This document shows, piece by piece, positions 59,604 to 64,000 of a DNA stretch of 64,000 bases. Position 1 is the stretch's first letter. The number at the start of each line of letters is the position of its first letter. A program made the position numbers and the translations under genes. This stretch comes from Nonomuraea typhae (GTDB lineage Bacteria > Actinomycetota > Actinomycetes > Streptosporangiales > Streptosporangiaceae): positions 1 through 64,000 of the forward strand of contig NZ_VRLV01000014.1 in the NCBI RefSeq assembly GCF_009760925.1, given 5' to 3'. Under the pieces are notes generated by a model. It saw nothing but the letters and a program-made list of their open reading frames with translations. It was not told the origin of the DNA and did not search any database.

Positions 59604-61010
59604 GTGAGCGAACTTCATGAACTATCCGCTCTTGACCAGGGCAAAGCGATCAGGGACGGCGACCTCTCACCGGTCGAGCTGACGCGTTTTTACCTCGATC
59701 GCATCGAGCGTCGTAACGCCGAAATAGGCGCCTACGTCACCGTCACCGCCGAGCGGGCGCTCGCTCAGGCGGCGGCCCTGGAACGTGACCTGCCCGGCGG
59801 CCCGCTGGCCGGAGTGCCGGTCCCGGTCAAGGATCTGAACTTGGTCAAGAACGTGCCGATCATGTTTGGATCCGCCGCCTACCAGGGCTTTGTCGCGCCC
59901 GTGGACGACAGCGTGGTCGAGCGGATGAGCGCGGCGGGCACCGTCATGCTCGGCAAGACGGCGACACCGGAGTTCGGCCTCCCTTGCTACACCGAGACAT
60001 ATCTGTCACCGCCCGCCCGCAGCCCGTGGGACCTCACCCGCTCGGCCGGCGGGTCCAGCGGCGGCGCGGCCGCGGCGGTGGCCGCCGGGCTGGCGCCCCT
60101 GGCACAGGGCAGCGACGGCGCCGGCTCGATCCGCATCCCCTCCTCCGTCTGCGGCCTGTACGGCATCAAGCCCACCCGTGGCCGCATCAGCTTCGCCCCG
60201 ATCATCCCGGACCTCGCGGGGATGTCCACGAACGGGCCGATCGCCAGGAACGTCGCCGACGCCGCGGCGCTGCTCGACGTCATGGCCCACAACAACCCGG
60301 GCGACCTGTATCTCGCGCCGCCGCACGAGGGCACCTTCCTGGAGTACGCCACCCGGCAGCCGGGCAAGCTGCGCATCGCCCGTTACGCCACGCCGGCCGT
60401 ACCCGAGGCGGAGCTGGATCCCGAGGTGCTGGCCGCCTACGAGGAGTCGGCCAAGACGCTGACGGCGCTCGGGCACGAGGTCGTCGACATCGACCCGCCC
60501 TTCGGGCCGGAGCTGGTGCCGCAGTTCGTCACGCTCTGGTATGCCTTCGCATGCATGCATCCGGTCGCCGACGACCAGATCGCGCGGCTGCGCCCGCTCA
60601 CCGCCTGGCTGCGCGAGCGCGGCTTCGCCACCCCGGCGCCGGCCTTCCTCCAGGCGCAGGCGGCGCTGCAACTGGCCACCCGCGCCGCGCTCCAGGTCAC
60701 CAACGCCTACGACGCCGTGCTCACGCCGACCGTGACCCAGCCGCCGCGGCCGGTCGGCTGGTTCGAGGAGGGCGACGACCCCGAGCTGACCTTCGAGCGG
60801 ATGAAGCGCTTCGCCGCCTTCCCGCCGATCTACAACGTCTCCGGGCAGCCCGCGGTGAACCTGCCCCTGTACTGGACCGAGGACGGCCTGCCGATCGGCG
60901 TCATGCTGGCCGGGCGCATCGGCGGCGAGGGCACGCTCATCTCGTTGTCGGCCCAGATCGAGGCGTACAAAGGCGGCTTCTGGGGCGACCGCCGGCCCGA
61001 TATCTGGTAA
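59604..61010 (+). CDS. amidase (amidase signature family)
   Basis: 468-residue hydrolase with the Ser-cisSer-Lys triad: Lys in VPVPVKDLNLV (about residue 77), cis-Ser in SAGGSSGGAAAAV (about 151) and nucleophile Ser in GSDGAGSIRIPSS (about 175). The substrate may be an amide, carbamate or aryl-acylamide; it has no Glu-tRNA(Gln) partner genes (gatB/gatC), so it is not GatA. TACTGT lies 8 bases before the GTG start. Confidence 0.92.
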   Translation: MSELHELSALDQGKAIRDGDLSPVELTRFYLDRIERRNAEIGAYVTVTAERALAQAAALERDLPGGPLAGVPVPVKDLNLVKNVPIMFGSAAYQGFVAPVDDSVVERMSAAGTVMLGKTATPEFGLPCYTETYLSPPARSPWDLTRSAGGSSGGAAAAVAAGLAPLAQGSDGAGSIRIPSSVCGLYGIKPTRGRISFAPIIPDLAGMSTNGPIARNVADAAALLDVMAHNNPGDLYLAPPHEGTFLEYATRQPGKLRIARYATPAVPEAELDPEVLAAYEESAKTLTALGHEVVDIDPPFGPELVPQFVTLWYAFACMHPVADDQIARLRPLTAWLRERGFATPAPAFLQAQAALQLATRAALQVTNAYDAVLTPTVTQPPRPVGWFEEGDDPELTFERMKRFAAFPPIYNVSGQPAVNLPLYWTEDGLPIGVMLAGRIGGEGTLISLSAQIEAYKGGFWGDRRPDIW

Positions 61011-61058
61011 CCCCTGAAACCTTACAGATGGCAGACGAGAGGGCGAGAACGTACAACC

Positions 61059-61790
61059 ATGGCCATGCGCACCGTGCTCATCCAGACCGACACGGCCGTG
61101 GCGGCCGAGCTGAACCCCGGTGAATCCGCCACCTTCGGGCGCGGCGCCGACGACGTCCCCGTGGACATCGTCATCGCCGACCGGGCCGTGTCCCGCCTGG
61201 CGGGGCGCATCACGGCCGTCGACGACTACTGGCTGATCAGCAACCTCACCGCCGACCGCACCTACGTGGTCGAGAACCCCGAGGGCGGCGGCGAGTTCGT
61301 CAAGGTGCCGCCGCAGCGCATGGGCATGCCGGTGCCCTTCGAGTTCTCGCGGGTGATCCTGCCCGCCGAGCACGGCACGACCGGCTTCCTCGTCTTCGCC
61401 CCCGAGCACGTGTACGGCAAGACCGCGACGGCGGCCGCCTCGGGGGCGACCACGATGGGCGTGTTCCCGCTGGATCGCAGCTCGAAGTACTTCCTCATCC
61501 TGGTGGCGCTGTGCGAGCCGCGCCTCAGGGACCCGTCCAGCACGGTCGTGCCGACGGTGCCCCAGCTCATCGAGCGCCTGGCGGGCCACGGGCTGACCAG
61601 GAGCGGGGTCAACTTCCACATCGACTACCTGGCCAGGACGAAGCTGCGGGTCAAGCAGGCCGAGGACGCGGGCAAGGCCGACTGGCAGCGTGCCGCCCTG
61701 ATCAACCTGGCGTTGCGGTTCAACCTGGTGACCGATGCCGATCTGAGGTTGCTGCCTAGCGGATCCGGTACTCGTCCCGATATTTCATGA
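61059..61790 (+). CDS. FHA-domain protein, paralogue of the one at 52459-53172
   Basis: 243-residue protein with the same layout as the first FHA protein: LNPGESATFGRGADD, DDYWLISNLTADRTYVVEN, then LDRSSKYFLILVALCEPRLRDPSSTVVPTVPQL and LTRSGVNFHIDYLARTKLRVK. FHA residues for phosphothreonine binding (Arg in FGRG; Ser/Asn in ISNL) are kept. It is convergent with a Ser/Thr kinase and their coding ends overlap by 35 bases, which suggests a functional kinase-FHA pair. ATG 61065 is an alternative start. Confidence 0.78.
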   Translation: MAMRTVLIQTDTAVAAELNPGESATFGRGADDVPVDIVIADRAVSRLAGRITAVDDYWLISNLTADRTYVVENPEGGGEFVKVPPQRMGMPVPFEFSRVILPAEHGTTGFLVFAPEHVYGKTATAAASGATTMGVFPLDRSSKYFLILVALCEPRLRDPSSTVVPTVPQLIERLAGHGLTRSGVNFHIDYLARTKLRVKQAEDAGKADWQRAALINLALRFNLVTDADLRLLPSGSGTRPDIS

Positions 61791-63330
61791 CCGCTTCCAC
61801 GTGGGGGCGCACGGGACGGGGAATGCCCTGGTCGCGCAGCATCGCATTGACGCTGGTGCGATACAGGCCCACGAGGTTGGCCGCCGGGTCGCCCGGGAGC
61901 GAGGAGATCTGGTGGCCGAGGGTGCAGAAGAAGCGGCCCATGGACGGGATGGACAGCTCCGGGCTGAAGGGCGGCTTCGGCTCGGGCTTGGATCTGCCGC
62001 CGGGTTGCCAGTAGTGCAGCACTCGGGGGGTCCAGCGGGCGATGCCGTACTCGTCCTTCCCGGGGTCGTTGAGGTTCGGGTCGAAGTCGCTCTCGACCTT
62101 GAGCATCGCGGCGATCAGGGCCGGCGACAGCCCCGGGATGTTGTCGCACCAGGTGCCCGCCTGGACGATGAGGTCGCGATACTGCCGCGGCACCGGGGCG
62201 TCGGGGCGCAGGTCGTTGCCGCCCGTGACCGTCGGGCTGGCCGAGGGGCCCATGGTCGGCACGTCGGGCGGGGCGCCCGCGCGTAAGAGCAGCACCGCCC
62301 CGGCCACGCCCGCCACCAGGATCCCGCCCAGAGTCGCCAGCACCCAGACCGGCACCAGCCGCCACTTGGACCCGCCCGCGGCAGGCGGCTCCCCCTGCAG
62401 CTCACCTGAATCCCGCACCTTGCCCGGAGCTTGCAGTTCACCCGAATCCTGCAGCCCACCGGAAGCCTGCTGCCCGCCCGAATCCTGCGGTTCGCCCGGA
62501 GCCTGGAGCTCGCCCGAGGCCGGTTCTCCGCCCGGTCCTGAGCCGAGCGCCTCCTCACGCAGCACCCGCCCGAACTCGGCCACGCTCTGCCAGCGCCGCT
62601 CCGGCTCCGGGTCGATGGCCTTCATGATCGCCGCGCTGACCCGTTCCGGCACCTCCCCACGCAACCTGCGCGGTGCCAGCCGTACCGCACCCGAGCCCGG
62701 AACCTCGCCCGTCAGCATGTGATAGGCGAGGGCGCCCAGCCCGTGCACGTCCGCGCGCTCGTCGGGCGCGCCGTCCAGGCGCATCTGCTCCGGCGCCATG
62801 TAGCCCGGCGTGCCCGCGGCGATCGTGTGAACGGTGGCGTCTGCCAGCGCCCGGGCGACGCCCAGATCGGCCACCATCGCCCGCTCGCCGCCGCCGGTCA
62901 TCGAGCGCATCAGCACGTTCGACGGCTTGAGGTCGCGGTGCACCACGCCGAGCCGGTGGAGTTCGCCCACCCCCTCGGCGACCTCGCCGAGCAGCTCAAG
63001 CGCCCGCTTGACGGGCATCGGCCCCTCGAGGAGCCGACCAGAAAGCGTCCCCATATCCGCATATGTCATGACGAAGTACGGCCGGCCATCGGGAAGCTCG
63101 CCGATGTCGTGCACCTGGACGATGTGCGGCGAATCCGCCTGGCGCAGCAACCTGGCCTCCTTGACGAACCGCTCACGCACGTCCGTCTCGGCCGCCCAGT
63201 TCTCGGCCAGGACCTTGATGGCCACGTAGGAATCCAGCCGGTCGTCCCGGGCCAGCCACACGGACGCGAACGCACCGGTGCCGAGTGTCCGCTCAACCGG
63301 GTAACGACCGATCGCATCGGGGGTATCCAC
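61756..63330 (-). CDS. transmembrane Ser/Thr kinase with lytic-transglycosylase-like ectodomain
   Basis: 524-residue fusion. The kinase domain (about 8-265) has GTGAFASVW, Lys in VAIKVL, HRDLKPSN (about 133) and a DLG instead of DFG (VADLGVARA), otherwise intact. A linker (about 280-325) is built of SGELQAPG/QDSGG-like repeats, then a membrane helix (about 330-350). The outer C-terminal part (about 380-515) resembles an SLT/goose-lysozyme-type domain: CDNIPGLSPALIAAMLKVESDFDP, with Glu in KVES, and the GIARW segment. It may sense or cut peptidoglycan. AGGA lies 5 bases before the GTG. Confidence 0.87.
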   Translation of the reverse strand: MDTPDAIGRYPVERTLGTGAFASVWLARDDRLDSYVAIKVLAENWAAETDVRERFVKEARLLRQADSPHIVQVHDIGELPDGRPYFVMTYADMGTLSGRLLEGPMPVKRALELLGEVAEGVGELHRLGVVHRDLKPSNVLMRSMTGGGERAMVADLGVARALADATVHTIAAGTPGYMAPEQMRLDGAPDERADVHGLGALAYHMLTGEVPGSGAVRLAPRRLRGEVPERVSAAIMKAIDPEPERRWQSVAEFGRVLREEALGSGPGGEPASGELQAPGEPQDSGGQQASGGLQDSGELQAPGKVRDSGELQGEPPAAGGSKWRLVPVWVLATLGGILVAGVAGAVLLLRAGAPPDVPTMGPSASPTVTGGNDLRPDAPVPRQYRDLIVQAGTWCDNIPGLSPALIAAMLKVESDFDPNLNDPGKDEYGIARWTPRVLHYWQPGGRSKPEPKPPFSPELSIPSMGRFFCTLGHQISSLPGDPAANLVGLYRTSVNAMLRDQGIPRPVRPHVEAVMKYRDEYRIR

Positions 63331-63420
63331 AGTCGTCCTGACCTCTGGTCGGGGATCTTGGTTCCTGACTCTCTCATATGAGGTCTGGCCGGGCGACCGA
63401 TGGCGGATTACGGTCTTGGT

Positions 63421-63711
63421 GTGAGCAGCGCGTGGCAGATCCTCGGCTTCCTCCTCGGCACCTCATTCGGCGTCTTCGTGCTGATCAGCCTGCTGGTGCT
63501 GGTCCCGGGACGCGGCTCGGCGCGCAGGACGGCGGAGGGACCCGTCTGGCTGGGCGGGCCGTCCAGAAGCGAGCACGGCGTCAGCACCTCCGATCTGGTG
63601 CTGGCCGACCGGACCGCGCGCTGGGCGCCCGCACCCGAGATCGACTGGGTGGCGGCGGCCGAGACCGCGGAACCCGGACGGCGCGTTGGCGGAGCGACGG
63701 CAGGATGGTGA
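63421..63711 (+). CDS. small single-pass membrane protein
   Basis: 96-residue protein with one N-terminal membrane helix (about residues 6-27, ILGFLLGTSFGVFVLISLLVLV) and a soluble tail containing GPVWLGG and STSDLV. GTG 63421 lies 6 bases after TACGGT; ATG 63400 is the longer alternative. It is 6 bases upstream of a DUF5130-type gene and is commonly found with it in related genomes as far as I recall. Function unknown. Confidence 0.65.
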   Translation: MSSAWQILGFLLGTSFGVFVLISLLVLVPGRGSARRTAEGPVWLGGPSRSEHGVSTSDLVLADRTARWAPAPEIDWVAAAETAEPGRRVGGATAGW

Positions 63712-63717
63712 GAGACG

Positions 63718-64000
63718 ATGCGCATGCTGACCGCGGCCCAGTCCGATGACTTACGGCAGGCCCTCCTCCTGGCCGAGCGGCGCAGCGGCCTGCGCTTCAG
63801 CGTCTTCCTCGGCAAACCCGTCGGCGGCCGGCGCCACTTCGCCGAACGCCTGCACGCGGCGCTCGGCCTCGACGCCGACACCGGCGTCCTCGTGCTCGTG
63901 GACGTCGAGGGACGCGCCCTGGAGATCGTCACCGGGGAGAGCGCCAGGAACCGGCTGCCCGACAGCGCCTGCAGGCTGACGGCGATGTCGATGGCGACCG
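63718..64000 (+). CDS. DUF5130-type (TPM-domain-like) protein, truncated by the window edge
   Basis: First 94 residues of a protein that continues past the right edge. LLAERRSGLRFSVFLGKPVGG and HAALGLDADTGVLVLVDVEGRALEIVTGESARNRL match the TPM-like fold of the actinobacterial DUF5130 family, whose role is unknown. The ATG follows GGTGAGAGACG and lies 6 bases after the stop of the membrane protein gene, so the two form an operon. Confidence 0.8.
   Translation, partial: MRMLTAAQSDDLRQALLLAERRSGLRFSVFLGKPVGGRRHFAERLHAALGLDADTGVLVLVDVEGRALEIVTGESARNRLPDSACRLTAMSMAT

Noticed and set aside
59604..61010. GatA subunit of Glu-tRNA(Gln) amidotransferase
   Set aside because: Amidase triad is shared, but no gatB or gatC is adjacent and the protein is a stand-alone amidase in context.

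Overview
The window is high-GC actinobacterial chromosome with no sign of phage, insertion sequence or plasmid. GC-rich third codon positions, many GTG/TTG starts, many apparently leaderless genes, mycothiol-era proteins, a bL37-type ribosomal peptide and a c-di-AMP (ydaO) riboswitch all fit Actinomycetota. Gene content (Nonomuraea/Streptosporangiaceae/Kribbella-like sugar genes, WhiJ-like XRE regulator, class III lanthipeptide) suggests a filamentous soil genus; the genus itself is inference.

Region by region. 1-461: the extreme 5' end of a 16S rRNA gene on the minus strand, its antitermination leader and up to four tandem promoters. 0.5-8.6 kb: valS, a DUF4344 lipoprotein, clpX, clpP2, clpP1 and tig, all housekeeping proteostasis genes on the minus strand except the lipoprotein, with a candidate ClgR box before clpP1. 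8.8-10.7 kb: a divergent XRE regulator/ATPase pair with GTGCA operators, then tRNA-Pro and tRNA-Gly. 10.7-23.6 kb: scattered metabolism and regulation: a P-loop-less uridine kinase homologue, a trypsin-alpha/beta hydrolase fusion, a luciferase-like oxidoreductase, TrpB2, a flavin disulfide oxidoreductase, bL37, DeoR-GalT, a riboswitch-controlled cell-wall protein, a GAP-family membrane protein, MmcQ/DinB, a Rip1-type site-2 protease and a LuxR response regulator. 24.0-26.6 kb: a two-gene class III lanthipeptide locus (synthetase plus a 32-residue precursor with an unusual Cys/Ser core). 26.7-36.1 kb: PP2C phosphatase, Eis-like acetyltransferase, a small leaderless ORF, SDR, def, rpiB, aldehyde dehydrogenase, a Rv2466c-like protein and pepN; the tig-clpP-clpX and rpiB-Rv2466c-pepN groups echo the Rv2457c-Rv2467 region of Mycobacterium tuberculosis.

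36.3-49.9 kb is the most striking part: one 13.5-kb plus-strand operon of a ROK regulator, two sugar permeases, a binding lipoprotein, a cytosolic GH15 and GH31, and two secreted GH31 enzymes with carbohydrate-binding modules. By analogy with Kribbella flavida this is a complete starch-to-cyclic-tetrasaccharide (cyclobis-(1->6)-alpha-nigerosyl, CNN) system: secreted 6-alpha-glucosyltransferase and 3-alpha-isomaltosyltransferase make CNN outside, the ABC system imports it, and 1,3-alpha-isomaltosidase plus isomaltose glucohydrolase convert it to glucose inside.

49.9-64 kb is rich in signalling genes: two transmembrane Ser/Thr kinases (one with a lytic-transglycosylase-like ectodomain), two paralogous FHA proteins, a GrpE-like protein with small helical partners, ilvD, a thioesterase/TetR pair with a shared operator, a NERD protein, an amidase, and at the right edge a small membrane protein followed by a truncated DUF5130-type gene.
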